DNA of 64,000 nucleotides from Galbibacter orientalis DSM 19592 (GCF_000260115.1 NZ_JH651379.1:3126240-3190239), one strand, 5' to 3'; positions 1-8,862 are shown, numbered from the stretch's first letter. Program-made: numbers and translations. The notes: a model not told the origin generated them from the sequence alone.

Positions 1-1
1 A

Positions 2-487
2 AAAATCACAGCTTCATATTTTGATAAGAATTTTATCTTTAATGCAAATGCTTCTATGGAGGTTGTTATAAAAGATAAAAATAGTAATACTTCAACTACC
101 TTTCCAATGCTTTTTAAAGGAAATACTTATGAAGTAGATTTAAGTTCTCTAAAAGCATCAGAATACGATTTTACAGTAAAGGTACCTTCAGAAAAAATAG
201 CTAAATCTGGGAGCTTTACCATTTTAGCGTTTGATGTAGAAAAACAATTTGTAAATCCAGATACAGAAAGGCTTAAAATATTGGCGGATAATACAGGAGG
301 AAGCATGTATTTTTCTGCTGATTTTTCAGCGTTAAAAGCACAGTTATTGTCGGATGCTAGCTATCAATCCATTCAAAAAAGTAAAGAAAATATTGTATCT
401 TTAATAGGCTGGAAATGGTTGCTTTTTGTGCTAATTGGAACCCTTTCTATTGAATGGTTTTTAAGAAAATATAATGGTTTAATCTAA
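2..487 (+). CDS. VWA-type membrane protein, C-terminal end (partial)
   Basis: The reading frame is open to the left edge, so the gene begins upstream of the window; the first internal ATG at 56 is not its start. About 161 codons remain. The visible part is a beta-rich extracytoplasmic segment, then one hydrophobic helix near the C-terminus (around WLLFVLIGTLSIEW) and a short basic tail ending in KYNGLI. From memory, flavobacterial proteins with an N-terminal von Willebrand factor A domain and this kind of C-terminal anchor end the same way, but the VWA domain itself lies outside the window. The SDR gene starts 13 nt downstream on the same strand, so the two may be co-transcribed. Confidence 0.6.
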   Translation, partial: KITASYFDKNFIFNANASMEVVIKDKNSNTSTTFPMLFKGNTYEVDLSSLKASEYDFTVKVPSEKIAKSGSFTILAFDVEKQFVNPDTERLKILADNTGGSMYFSADFSALKAQLLSDASYQSIQKSKENIVSLIGWKWLLFVLIGTLSIEWFLRKYNGLI

Positions 488-500
488 AAAACTTCAAAAA

Positions 501-1301
501 ATGGGCTTATTAGAAAATCAAGTTGCTTTAGTTACAGGAGGAAGCTCTGGAATAGGGAAGTCTATTGCTTATTATTTGGCTAAAGAAGGAGCTAATGTAG
601 CTGTTAATTATTATTCTGATAAGGAAGGCGCAGAAGACGTTGTTAAAAGTATAGAAGCTCTAGGTAAAAAAGCGTTTGCAGTTCAAGCAGATGTTGGAGA
701 TGAAGCAGATGTAGCTCGGATGTTTGATGCTGTTTTTAATGAATACGGAAATTTAGATATATTAATAAGTAATGCAGGGATTCAAAAAGATGCGCCTTTC
801 CATGAAATGACGTTAAAAGATTGGAATGCTGTAATCCGTACAAATCTTACAGGGGCTTTTTTGTGTGCTAAAGAAGCGGTAAACTATTTTTTAAAACGAG
901 GGGTGGTGGAAGGAATTAGCAAATCTGCTGGAAAAATAATTTTTATGAGTTCTGTGCATCAAGAAATTCCTTGGGCAGGACATATTAATTATTCTGCTTC
1001 CAAAGGAGGGTTAACAGAATTGATGCGCTCCCTATCTCAAGAAACTGCAAATAAACTTATTAGAGTGAATAGTATTGCGCCCGGAGCTATTAAAACTCCA
1101 ATAAATGAAGATGTTTGGAAAGATGATGAAAAACATAAGCATTTATTAAAATTAATTCCTTATAATAGGCTAGGAGAGCCAGAAGATATAGCAGAAGCAG
1201 CTATTTGGTTAGCTTCTGATAAATCGGAATATGTAAACGGAACCACTTTATTTGTAGATGGAGGAATGACACTCTATCCTGGGTTTGTAGATAACGGCTA
1301 A
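501..1301 (+). CDS. SDR family oxidoreductase (glucose 1-dehydrogenase-like)
   Basis: Classical short-chain dehydrogenase/reductase of 266 residues, a normal length. The nucleotide-binding motif TGGSSGIG is at residues 12-19 and NAG at 91-93. The catalytic triad is seen as Ser150/151, Tyr164 and Lys168 (YSASK). The C-terminal FVDGGMTLYPGF resembles bacterial glucose 1-dehydrogenases, so an NAD(P)-dependent sugar or polyol oxidation in the cytoplasm is the best guess. Substrate specificity in this superfamily cannot be read from sequence. The gene sits 13 nt after the VWA-type gene and 32 nt before the prohibitin-like gene, all on the same strand. Confidence 0.85.
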   Translation: MGLLENQVALVTGGSSGIGKSIAYYLAKEGANVAVNYYSDKEGAEDVVKSIEALGKKAFAVQADVGDEADVARMFDAVFNEYGNLDILISNAGIQKDAPFHEMTLKDWNAVIRTNLTGAFLCAKEAVNYFLKRGVVEGISKSAGKIIFMSSVHQEIPWAGHINYSASKGGLTELMRSLSQETANKLIRVNSIAPGAIKTPINEDVWKDDEKHKHLLKLIPYNRLGEPEDIAEAAIWLASDKSEYVNGTTLFVDGGMTLYPGFVDNG

Positions 1302-1333
1302 TAATTAATTTTTAAAATGATAAAAACTGACAA

Positions 1334-2149
1334 ATGAACAAATTACCTAAAATTGGAATACCTATTGTTATAATTGCTATTGCAGTTATTATTATACTTT
1401 TTAAATCTGCTGTAGATATTGACTCTGGAGAGGCTGGAGTTTTATTTAGACCCTTTGATGGAGGGGTGGTTACAGATGAACCGCCTTTAAGAGAGGGGTT
1501 TAATATTATAGCGCCTTGGAATAGAGTTACTATTTATGAAGTGCGTCAGCAAGAAGTTTCAGAAAAAATGCAAGTACTTTCTTCAAATGGATTGGAGATT
1601 AAATTGGATGCCTCTATTTGGTTTCAACCTCAATATGATAAATTAGGTTCTTTACATCAAGAAAAAGGAGTTGATTATGTTTCTCGAGTTTTACAACCTG
1701 CAATAAGGTCTGCAGCAAGAAGTGTGGTTGGGAGATATACTCCAGAACAATTATACTCCAGTAAAAGAGATGCTATCCAAGAAGAAATTTTTGTTGAAAC
1801 AAAAGAAATACTAAAAAATCAATATGTGCAATTAAATGAAGTATTAGTACGAGATGTTACATTGCCAGCAACAATAAAAGATGCAATTGAGCGTAAATTA
1901 CGCCAAGAGCAAGAATCTTTGGAATACGAATTCAGAATTGAAAAGGCAGAAAAAGAAGCTAAAAAACAAATAATTGAAGCACAAGGTAAGGCAGATGCAA
2001 ACCAGATATTGAGTGCGTCTTTAACAGATAAAATTCTTCAAGACAAAGGAATTGAAGCAACAAATAGACTTTCAGAATCTCCAAACTCAAAAGTTGTTAT
2101 AATAGGTGGAGGAGACAAAGGATTGCCTATTATTCTAGGGAATCAATAA
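1334..2149 (+). CDS. Prohibitin/SPFH-domain membrane protein
   Basis: 271 residues. One N-terminal hydrophobic helix (about residues 7-24) anchors the protein. A prohibitin-type SPFH domain follows (GEAGVLFRPFDGG, then the conserved LQPAIRSAARSVVGRYTPEQLY stretch around 115-136), then a charged coiled-coil region rich in E, K and Q (about 185-225). Such proteins form ring-like membrane scaffolds that influence proteases and membrane microdomains. The precise bacterial role is not established and cannot be inferred here. It ends just before a strong bidirectional terminator (2161-2198). Confidence 0.88.
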   Translation: MNKLPKIGIPIVIIAIAVIIILFKSAVDIDSGEAGVLFRPFDGGVVTDEPPLREGFNIIAPWNRVTIYEVRQQEVSEKMQVLSSNGLEIKLDASIWFQPQYDKLGSLHQEKGVDYVSRVLQPAIRSAARSVVGRYTPEQLYSSKRDAIQEEIFVETKEILKNQYVQLNEVLVRDVTLPATIKDAIERKLRQEQESLEYEFRIEKAEKEAKKQIIEAQGKADANQILSASLTDKILQDKGIEATNRLSESPNSKVVIIGGGDKGLPIILGNQ

Positions 2150-2160
2150 TGCAGAAATAT

Positions 2161-2198
2161 AAAAACTGAGTTTCTATTTAGAGGCTCAGTTTTTTTTA
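2161..2198. terminator. Bidirectional terminator between prohibitin-like and HhH genes
   Basis: The inverted repeat AAAAACTGAG (2161-2170) pairs with CTCAGTTTTT (2185-2194) and is followed by further T residues. It lies between two convergent genes and overlaps the last codons of the minus-strand gene, so it probably serves both. Confidence 0.8.
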
Positions 2199-2743
2199 TC
2201 CCGATTTTCTTTTAACAACTGTGCTTTTCCTTTCCAATCGTCTCTTTTAATTCGCCCCGGGAAAAATTCAATAAGCTCAGTAACAATTTCAATGTCCTTA
2301 TCACTAAGTTTACTTAATTGGTCGTATTTATAAATACCAATCCCATTTAATTTTTTTTCAATAAAAGGGCCAATTCCTTCAATTTTTTTAAGATCGTCTT
2401 TTGCCTCCTCAGAAGCAATTCCAATAGTGTTAAAATCGAGTTTAAGCGAAGTCGTTGTTTTTTTAACTTTCGCAACTTTTAGATCGCCTTCTAACGCCAT
2501 CCCGCTTCTTCCACGTGTTTGAATGGCTTTAATTTTATTGTCTTCTTTAAAATTAATAGATTCACTTTTTAAGTTATTAACCAAGGTACTCTTATCGAGA
2601 AGACATTTTTCGAGTTCATTTTTGTATGTATTGTTCTTTAGAGAGCGTCCTATAAATAAACCGACAAAGAAAGCAAAGGTAATGGCAATAGGAATGAAAT
2701 ATGGAATTTCGGTAATGTTTGAGGGGTTAATTTGTGCTATCAT
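2186..2743 (-). CDS. Membrane-anchored helix-hairpin-helix protein
   Basis: 185 residues. One N-terminal transmembrane helix (about 13-32) is followed by a basic RSLKNN stop-transfer segment and a variable linker. The C-terminal third carries a helix-hairpin-helix-type fold (LKKIEGIGPFIEKKLNGIGI, about 117-137, then YDQLSKLSD). This matches the small HhH proteins of Bacteroidota often annotated as 'predicted flap endonuclease-1-like', although no nuclease active site is visible. A non-specific DNA-binding or scaffold role is possible. Monocistronic, convergent with the prohibitin-like gene. Confidence 0.7.
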   Translation of the reverse strand: MIAQINPSNITEIPYFIPIAITFAFFVGLFIGRSLKNNTYKNELEKCLLDKSTLVNNLKSESINFKEDNKIKAIQTRGRSGMALEGDLKVAKVKKTTTSLKLDFNTIGIASEEAKDDLKKIEGIGPFIEKKLNGIGIYKYDQLSKLSDKDIEIVTELIEFFPGRIKRDDWKGKAQLLKENRDKKN

Positions 2744-2868
2744 TACAAAGAGAATAGAATCATATAAAATTATTGAGTAGGTATGTATTTAGTTGCCACT
2801 AATTTATAAAAATAGGGATAAAGTATTTAATTTTTTCCTGAAATAATATAGGATTACTTTAATCGCGC

Positions 2869-2906
2869 CAAAAAAAATGCCTCTCATTAGAATTATGAGA
2901 GGCATT
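2869..2906 (-). terminator. Terminator of the OmpA-like coiled-coil gene
   Basis: The stem AATGCCTCTCAT (2876-2887) pairs with ATGAGAGGCATT (2895-2906) across a 7-nt loop. Read on the minus strand it is followed by a run of T (complement of the A run at 2870-2876). It lies 32 nt past the stop of the 2938-3699 gene. Confidence 0.85.
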
Positions 2907-2937
2907 TAAATATTTTAATCGGAAGAAGAAAAGGCTA

Positions 2938-3699
2938 TTAGTTAGGGTTTTTCAATTCTTCTCGAACATCAAGATAGAAAGCATTAAAATCTGGGTGTAA
3001 AAACACATAAGTTACATTTCCACCGCCTGCTTTTGTAGTAACTTCAAGTCTAGTAGGAGTAACTTCAAACTCTTCTTGTAATAGTTTAGCTACAGAAGAA
3101 GCTCTCAAAGCGTTAATTCCCCAATCTCCACCAGCACTTTGGATGGAAACGTTTAGTGCAGGGTATTTGTTAACTGTAGCAGAAATTCTATTTAAAAAGT
3201 CTTTTGAAGAAGCTTCTACAGCAGAATTTCCTTCTTTAGCTCCAAATAGAAAAGTATTCTCCATTTTTACAATAATGGCTCCTTTTTCAACACCAATTTG
3301 AGCGCTTTCTCCTAAAGTTTTTTTTAGGTCGGTAAGTACTAATAATGCAATAGAATCGTTCGCACTAAAAGAATCTCTGATGCCTTTAATTTGTTTTTCT
3401 TTTTTTCTTAAAGCTTCTAAAGTTCTACTAATACTGTTAGATTGTTGAGTGGATGTAGATAAGAAGTTATTCATGTTATCTAAAAGTCCTTGGTTGGTTT
3501 CTTCAAGTTGAGTTACTTGAAACTCAAGACTTTTAATCTTATTTTGTGCAACAGTTAAATCGGCTTCGGTTTGTCTTAAAACTTTTAGCTTTTCATTTAA
3601 CGTAGCAACTTCTTCTTTTAAATCTTTCTTACTTTGAGCAGAAAGGGGGCTGGTAATAGTTAGTATTAATAAAACCAAAATAGTAGTAAAAGTTCTCAT
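2938..3699 (-). CDS. OmpA-family cell-envelope protein with coiled coil
   Basis: 253 residues. An N-terminal signal peptide (MRTFTTILVLLILTIT...SAQS) predicts export. Residues about 25-110 form a long coiled coil rich in E, K, L and Q. The C-terminal half (about 140-240) resembles an OmpA/MotB peptidoglycan-binding domain, with LFGAKEGNSAVEASSKDFL followed by a segment like the N-L-x-L-S-xx-RA region (GINALRASSVAKLL). This is the layout of Bacteroidota OmpA/MotB-like proteins that tether the outer membrane to the wall. It has its own terminator and stands opposite the his operon. Confidence 0.8.
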   Translation of the reverse strand: MRTFTTILVLLILTITSPLSAQSKKDLKEEVATLNEKLKVLRQTEADLTVAQNKIKSLEFQVTQLEETNQGLLDNMNNFLSTSTQQSNSISRTLEALRKKEKQIKGIRDSFSANDSIALLVLTDLKKTLGESAQIGVEKGAIIVKMENTFLFGAKEGNSAVEASSKDFLNRISATVNKYPALNVSIQSAGGDWGINALRASSVAKLLQEEFEVTPTRLEVTTKAGGGNVTYVFLHPDFNAFYLDVREELKNPN

Positions 3700-3900
3700 T
3701 ATATAAGTATCATTATTATTTTAAAATGCAGCACAAGATATTATTTTTTAGTAATATGACATAAAGAAGCGTGGAAACCTTTATAATTTTATTTTTTTGA
3801 TAGAGGAATTATCAATTTTGAATACAGAAATAAGAAAAATATAACTTTTTACGTTAAAATAGATAGATTTTATAATTTTCTGATAAAAAACAAAATATAA

Positions 3901-3933
3901 TTTGCATATATTTTTTAGAATGATTTAAATTTG
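3901..3933 (+). promoter_or_regulatory. his operon promoter (Bacteroidota consensus)
   Basis: TTTG at 3901-3904 (-33 element) and TAAATTTG at 3926-3933 (-7 element, consensus TAnnTTTG) are separated by 21 nt. This is close to the published Bacteroidota primary-sigma consensus. Transcription would start near 3938-3941, a few nucleotides upstream of the leader peptide ATG at 3952. Confidence 0.8.
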
Positions 3934-3951
3934 TAGGACATAAAAGAGACA

Positions 3952-4008
3952 ATGACATTATATACATCACATCATCATCATTTTCATACTTGCGCTCAAG
4001 CGAGGTGA
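3952..4008 (+). CDS. hisL: his operon leader peptide (5 His codons)
   Basis: An 18-codon ORF encodes MTLYTSHHHHFHTCAQAR and stops at TGA 4006-4008. Five of seven consecutive codons (3970-3990) are CAT (His), the classic control region of a ribosome-mediated his attenuator. It lies between a consensus promoter (3901-3933) and a perfect 11-bp terminator stem (4039-4064). The stop codon is placed so that a terminating ribosome would cover the antiterminator arm at 3995-4002. The symbol hisL is used by analogy with enterobacteria; this sequence is unrelated to the enterobacterial peptide beyond the His run. Confidence 0.9.
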   Translation: MTLYTSHHHHFHTCAQAR

Positions 4009-4050
4009 GATTGTTATGTGTGATTTTAACATAATAAAAACCCGTTTGAG
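3995..4050 (+). promoter_or_regulatory. his antiterminator pairing
   Basis: CTCAAGCG (3995-4002) can pair with CGTTTGAG (4043-4050), 8 bp including one G-U. With A4003 bulged, the GG at 4004-4005 can add two pairs with CC at 4041-4042. The right arm is the 5' arm of the terminator stem, so the two structures exclude each other. A ribosome stalled at the His codons (3970-3987) leaves 3995-4002 free. One that reaches the stop codon at 4006 covers it. Confidence 0.8.
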
Positions 4051-4069
4051 TAATCAAACGGGTTTTTTT
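4039..4069 (+). terminator. his attenuator terminator
   Basis: The perfect 11-bp stem AACCCGTTTGA (4039-4049) / TCAAACGGGTT (4054-4064) has the loop GTAA and continues into a T run to 4069. It lies 60 nt upstream of the hisG start and is a strong intrinsic terminator inside the his transcript. Confidence 0.92.
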
Positions 4070-4129
4070 ATTGAAAAATTTTAAAAAGAATCATACCAAA
4101 ATTTAAAGTATATTATTAGAACTAATGGA

Positions 4130-4993
4130 ATGGAAGAAAGAAAAATAAAAATTGCAATTCAGAAATCAGGAAGATTGAACGAAGATTCTCTAAAGATCCT
4201 AAAAGATTGTGGTATTTCTATAGAAAATGGAATAGACCAATTAAAGGCATCAGCAAGAAACTTTCCTCTGGAAGTAATGTATTTACGAAATGGAGATATT
4301 CCTCAGTATTTAAGAGATGGAGTAGTAGATTTAGCAATTGTTGGAGAGAATTTATTAATAGAGAAGGGGAAAGATTTACAAATAGTAGAGAAATTAGGTT
4401 TTTCTAAATGTAAAGTGTCCTTGGCAGTTCCTAAAAACACTGACTTTAAATCGGTTAAAGATTTAGAAGGAAAGCGTATAGCAACTTCATATCCAAATAC
4501 GGTAAACGAGTTCTTACAACGAGAAAGAATAAATGCCGAGCTTCATATTATCAATGGTTCTGTAGAGATTGCTCCAAACATTGGATTAGCAGATGCTATT
4601 GTAGATATTGTTTCGAGTGGGAGCACTTTGTTTAAAAACAATTTAAAAGAAGTAATATCTATATTAAACAGTGAAGCAGTTTTGGTTGCGCCTCCGCAAA
4701 TTGAAGATGAAATTAGACCCATTGTTGAAAGATTAAAATTCAGAATACAATCGGTTTTAAAGGCTAGGGATTCTAAGTATGTGCTTTTAAATGCGCCAAA
4801 TGAGAAGATTGATAAAATTATAGAACTGCTGCCTGGAATGCGTAGTCCTACAGTTTTACCTTTAGCGGAAGAGGGATGGAGTTCAATCCATACCGTAATA
4901 AATAAAGATCGTTTTTGGGAGATTATAGATGAGCTAAAAGTTGTTGGTGCTGAAGGAATTTTAGTATGTCCAATTGAAAAAATGGTAATGTAG
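4130..4993 (+). CDS. hisG: ATP phosphoribosyltransferase (long form)
   Basis: First enzyme of histidine synthesis; it joins ATP and PRPP to give phosphoribosyl-ATP. At 287 residues it is the long, HisZ-independent form. The N-terminal catalytic domain opens with KIAIQKSGRLNEDSL. The PRPP-binding segment DAIVDIVSSGST lies near residues 156-167. The C-terminal ACT-like domain (from about 205) normally binds histidine for feedback inhibition, and it ends in the typical EGILVCPIEKMV. It is the first structural gene after the attenuator. A 259-bp gap containing a dispersed repeat separates it from hisD. Confidence 0.97.
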   Translation: MEERKIKIAIQKSGRLNEDSLKILKDCGISIENGIDQLKASARNFPLEVMYLRNGDIPQYLRDGVVDLAIVGENLLIEKGKDLQIVEKLGFSKCKVSLAVPKNTDFKSVKDLEGKRIATSYPNTVNEFLQRERINAELHIINGSVEIAPNIGLADAIVDIVSSGSTLFKNNLKEVISILNSEAVLVAPPQIEDEIRPIVERLKFRIQSVLKARDSKYVLLNAPNEKIDKIIELLPGMRSPTVLPLAEEGWSSIHTVINKDRFWEIIDELKVVGAEGILVCPIEKMVM

Positions 4994-5058
4994 TTGTTGG
5001 AAAACTAACAACCAAAATATTAATTGGCGAGTTCCATCTGACCAATTAGAAAAATAAG

Positions 5059-5236
5059 CATTAATGTTCGAGTAAAAATGCAAGATTGCTTTGGTGTAAG
5101 AAAAAAGAGTAAATCATAACTATTAAAAAATATACTTTTTAATAGCAAGGAGTTATTTTGAAAATCTATTTTAAACCTTGATATAACTGGAGTTTAATAA
5201 AATCAGGTTACTTTTTATTGGGCAATAATGAAAAAT
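5059..5236 (+). repeat. Dispersed repeat family R1, copy A
   Basis: About 180 bp, beginning CATTAATGTTCGAGTAAAAA and ending GGGCAATAATGAAAAAT. It shares ordered blocks with copies at 55261-55493 (same strand) and 17368-17537 (opposite strand): the AATGT-C-GAGT-AAA-T start, CAAGA..GCTTT, AAGAAAAAAGA, TTTAAACCTTGATATA, TGGAGTT-AATAAA and GGGCAA-AAT. No ORF of note is inside. It occupies most of the hisG-hisD gap. Confidence 0.75.
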
Positions 5237-5252
5237 AAAAAAATAGCAACAG

Positions 5253-6536
5253 ATGAATAAAATATACAATCCGAAACAAGAAGATTGGGCGGAGATATTA
5301 AAGCGTCCAACGCAAACAATAGACGATATTGAAGCTACAGTAAGTGAAGTTTTTAAGGAGGTAAGGCAAAAAGGCGATGAAGCGATTAAGAAATACACGA
5401 GTCTTTTTGATGGGGTAGCATTAGATACAAATATAGTTTCCGAAGTAGAATTTAAAGAAGCTAGCAAATCTATATCAGAAGACTTAAAGGCAGCTATTGC
5501 CTTAGCAAAAGAGAATATTACTAATTTTCATGCGGCACAAAAAACAGACAAGGTAAAGATTGAGACAACCAATGGAGTTTTGTGTTGGCAAGAAAAAAGA
5601 CCTATTGAAAAAGTAGGTTTGTATATTCCAGGAGGAACAGCTCCCTTGTTTTCTACAATTCTAATGTTGGCTGTACCTGCACAAATAGCAGGCTGTAAAG
5701 AAGTAGTTTTATGTACTCCACCCAACAAAGAGGGAAAGGTAAATCCTGCAATATTATATACCGCCAAACTATGTGGGGTTAATAAGGTAATCAAGGTTGG
5801 AGGGATTCAGGCTATTGCGGGGATGACTTTTGGGACCGAGACTATTTCTAAAGTTTATAAAATTTTTGGTCCAGGGAATCAGTTTGTAACGGTAGCAAAA
5901 CAATTGGCAACACGGTATAATGTGGCAATCGATATGCCTGCTGGACCGTCGGAATTATTGGTTGTTGCAGATGAAACAGCGAATGCAAGATATGTAGCCT
6001 CCGATTTACTTTCGCAAGCCGAACACGGTACTGATAGTCAGGTTATTTTAGTTTCTACCTCAAAAGATTTAATAGATGCGGTTTCCGAAGAAATAGAAAC
6101 GCAAATAAAAGAATTGCCAAGAGTTGAAATTGCAAACAAAGCTATAGAGAATTCTCGTTTTATTTTAGTTGAAAATGATAAAGAAGCGCTAAAACTTATT
6201 AATGAGTATGGTCCGGAACATTTTATAGTTGTAACAAGTAACGAAGATTTTTATGTAAATGGTGTTACCAATGCGGGTTCGGTTTTTATAGGAGATTACA
6301 CGCCTGAGAGTGCTGGAGATTATGCTTCAGGAACCAATCATACGTTGCCAACTAATGGGTATGCAAAACAGTATAGCGGCGTTAATTTGGATAGTTTTAT
6401 GAAGAGTATGACTTTTCAGAAAATAACTAAAGAGGGAATAAAAAACATAGGATCAGCTATTGAATTAATGGCGGAGGCAGAAGGTTTACAAGCACATAAA
6501 AATGCTGTAACATTACGTCTTAAAGATTTGCAGTAG
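5253..6536 (+). CDS. hisD: Histidinol dehydrogenase
   Basis: Catalyses the last two NAD-dependent oxidations, histidinol to histidinal to histidine. 427 residues, the family length. Hallmarks are IFGPGNQFVTVAKQL, PAGPSELLVVADE, the zinc/catalytic segment SQAEHGTDSQ and GPEHFIV with the active-site Glu-His. The ATG at 5253 lies just after repeat copy A. Expression may come through hisG or from a nearer promoter. hisC follows after 45 nt. Confidence 0.97.
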   Translation: MNKIYNPKQEDWAEILKRPTQTIDDIEATVSEVFKEVRQKGDEAIKKYTSLFDGVALDTNIVSEVEFKEASKSISEDLKAAIALAKENITNFHAAQKTDKVKIETTNGVLCWQEKRPIEKVGLYIPGGTAPLFSTILMLAVPAQIAGCKEVVLCTPPNKEGKVNPAILYTAKLCGVNKVIKVGGIQAIAGMTFGTETISKVYKIFGPGNQFVTVAKQLATRYNVAIDMPAGPSELLVVADETANARYVASDLLSQAEHGTDSQVILVSTSKDLIDAVSEEIETQIKELPRVEIANKAIENSRFILVENDKEALKLINEYGPEHFIVVTSNEDFYVNGVTNAGSVFIGDYTPESAGDYASGTNHTLPTNGYAKQYSGVNLDSFMKSMTFQKITKEGIKNIGSAIELMAEAEGLQAHKNAVTLRLKDLQ

Positions 6537-6581
6537 CAAAAGGCAAGTCAAGAGAGGTAGGTTATAAACAAATAATTATAA

Positions 6582-7622
6582 ATGACATTCAATATAAATA
6601 ACTTAGTTCGAGAGAACGTTAAGAAACTAAAACCTTATTCGTCCGCGAGGGATGAATTTAAGGACTTTGATAAGGATATGGTATTTTTAGATGCGAATGA
6701 AAACCCGTATAATAATGGGGTGAATCGGTATCCAGACCCACAGCAGCGCTCTCTAAAGGGAGAATTAGCTTTACAGAGACAAATAAAAGCTTCTCAGGTA
6801 CTTTTAGGTAACGGAAGTGATGAAGTGCTCGATCTTATCTATAGAGCCTTTTGCGAGCCCAAAATTGATAATATCATTACACTTCCTCCAACTTATGGGA
6901 TGTATAAAGTACTGGCCGAAACCAACGATGTGGAGAATAGAGAAGTTCTACTCACAGAAGATTACGAGCCAGATGTAACAGAGATTTTGAGAGTGGCAGA
7001 TGCTAATTCTAAGTTGTTATTTATTTGTTCGCCTAATAATCCTACAGGGAATGCTTTTAAAGCAGATAAAATTGAAATTTTGTTGAAAAGCTTTCCTGGA
7101 ATTGTTGTTATAGATGAGGCGTATATAGATTTTTCTGAGTCGCAAACTTGGGTGTCAAAACTTTCAGAGTATCCTAATTTAATAGTTACGCAAACTTTGT
7201 CTAAAGCTTATGGAATGGCTGGAATTAGATTGGGGATTTGTTATGCTTCAGAAGAAATTATTTCAGTAATAAATAAAATTAAACCCCCTTATAATGTAAA
7301 TGAGTTAACTCAAAAAAAAGCTTTAGACAGAGTTTTAGACAAAGAGTCTGTTAAAAATGAAATAAGCTCTATTTTAATTGAAAGAAGTGCTTTATATGAA
7401 GTTTTACTTGAAGTTAATTTTGTGCAAAAAATATATCCGTCGGATGCTAATTTTGTGTTGGTAAAAGTTGACAATGCTAATTTACGTTATCAACAATTGC
7501 TAGATAAAGGTATTGTAATTCGTAATCGTTCTACGCAGCCTTTATGTGAAAACACTCTCCGATTTACAATAGGAACTCCTTCAGAAAACAAAAAATTAAT
7601 AAAAGTTTTAAAAGAATTATAA
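6582..7622 (+). CDS. hisC: Histidinol-phosphate aminotransferase
   Basis: PLP-dependent class II aminotransferase of 346 residues that converts imidazole acetol-phosphate to histidinol-phosphate. Visible family marks are [18 protein letters not shown] near the N-terminus, [20 protein letters not shown] (the PLP-contacting Asp) and [14 protein letters not shown] with the Schiff-base lysine. The stop overlaps the hisB start by one base (TAATG at 7620-7624), suggesting translational coupling. Confidence 0.97.
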   Translation: MTFNINNLVRENVKKLKPYSSARDEFKDFDKDMVFLDANENPYNNGVNRYPDPQQRSLKGELALQRQIKASQVLLGNGSDEVLDLIYRAFCEPKIDNIITLPPTYGMYKVLAETNDVENREVLLTEDYEPDVTEILRVADANSKLLFICSPNNPTGNAFKADKIEILLKSFPGIVVIDEAYIDFSESQTWVSKLSEYPNLIVTQTLSKAYGMAGIRLGICYASEEIISVINKIKPPYNVNELTQKKALDRVLDKESVKNEISSILIERSALYEVLLEVNFVQKIYPSDANFVLVKVDNANLRYQQLLDKGIVIRNRSTQPLCENTLRFTIGTPSENKKLIKVLKEL

Positions 7623-8758
7623 TGGCTAAAAAAGTACTTTTTATAGATCGTGATGGAACGCTTATAAAAGAACCTGCTGATGAGCAAATAGATGCCTTTG
7701 ATAAATTGGATTTCTATCCTGAAGCATTTACATACATGAAAAAAATAGCAAACGAGTTTGATTATGAGCTGGTAATGATAACAAATCAAGACGGACTAGG
7801 GACTGAAGTGTATCCTGAAAACACGTTTTGGCCAGTGCATAACTTTATAATGCGTGCTTTTGAAAATGAAGGAGTGGCTTTTGATGAAGTCTTTATTGAT
7901 AAAACCTTTGCAAAAGATAATGCTCCTACAAGAAAACCCAATACAGGACTCCTTACTAAGTATTTCTCAGAAGTATATAATTTAAAGGATTCTTATGTAA
8001 TAGGCGACCGTCTTACCGATGTGGAACTTGCTAAAAACCTAGGGTCTAAAGCTATTTTTATTAATGATGAAAGCTATTTGGGAGCTGATGAAATTTCGGT
8101 TAAAAGAACTGATTTAGATTCTTTTATAGCGTTGGAAACAGCAAGTTGGAAAGCTATTTATGAGTTTTTAAAACTAGATAATCGTACTGCTCAGATTGAA
8201 AGAAAAACTAACGAGACAGATATTTTTATCAATTTGAATCTTGATGGAACAGGAAAGAGCGATATTAATACAGGCTTGTCTTTCTTTGACCATATGTTGG
8301 ATCAAATAGCACGCCATGGGCAAATGGATCTTGTAGTTAAAGTTAATGGGGACTTAGAGGTAGATGAGCATCATACTATTGAAGATACTGCTATTGCATT
8401 AGGTGAAGTTTTTAGTAAAGCTTTAGGAAATAAGTTGGGAATTGAACGTTACGGATTTTGTCTTCCAATGGACGATTGTTTAGCGCAAGTTGCTATTGAT
8501 TTTGGAGGGAGAAATTGGTTGGTTTGGGAAGCCGATTTTAAAAGAGAGATGATAGGGCAGATGCCAACAGAAATGTTTTATCACTTTTTTAAATCGTTTA
8601 CAGATGGAGCAAAAGCCAATTTAAATATCAAAGCAGAAGGCCAAAATGAGCATCATAAAATAGAGGCTATTTTTAAGGCTTTTGCTAAAGCAATTAAGGT
8701 GGCTGTTAAAAGAGACTCAGAAAAAATGATTTTACCATCTACTAAAGGAATGCTTTAG
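7622..8758 (+). CDS. hisB: Bifunctional histidinol-phosphatase / imidazoleglycerol-phosphate dehydratase
   Basis: 378 residues with two enzymes fused. The N-terminal HAD phosphatase domain (about 1-170) carries DRDGT at residues 9-13 and supplies histidinol-phosphate phosphatase. The C-terminal dehydratase (about 190-378) has the metal-binding histidine motifs [11 protein letters not shown] and [14 protein letters not shown] and a third cluster [17 protein letters not shown]. The fusion explains why no separate histidinol phosphatase gene is seen. A 104-bp gap without a recognised gene follows before hisH. Confidence 0.97.
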   Translation: MAKKVLFIDRDGTLIKEPADEQIDAFDKLDFYPEAFTYMKKIANEFDYELVMITNQDGLGTEVYPENTFWPVHNFIMRAFENEGVAFDEVFIDKTFAKDNAPTRKPNTGLLTKYFSEVYNLKDSYVIGDRLTDVELAKNLGSKAIFINDESYLGADEISVKRTDLDSFIALETASWKAIYEFLKLDNRTAQIERKTNETDIFINLNLDGTGKSDINTGLSFFDHMLDQIARHGQMDLVVKVNGDLEVDEHHTIEDTAIALGEVFSKALGNKLGIERYGFCLPMDDCLAQVAIDFGGRNWLVWEADFKREMIGQMPTEMFYHFFKSFTDGAKANLNIKAEGQNEHHKIEAIFKAFAKAIKVAVKRDSEKMILPSTKGML

Positions 8759-8862
8759 ATAAACAATGTAGATTACTGGTATTAAATTAATTAAATATTA
8801 ATGTAGAAAATATACATATAGCTTATTTTTTACTTTTTTAATAGAATTTTTAAAATATAATA

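Noticed and set aside
3970-3987. CAT repeat that could be read as a microsatellite
   Set aside because: It is in frame with a short ORF as consecutive His codons directly before a terminator in front of hisG, so the regulatory explanation is stronger.
3854-4057. Minus-strand ORF of 67 codons over the his leader
   Set aside because: It is the shadow of the leader peptide and terminator hairpin. It has no family resemblance, and the plus strand has promoter, leader ORF and attenuator that explain the region.
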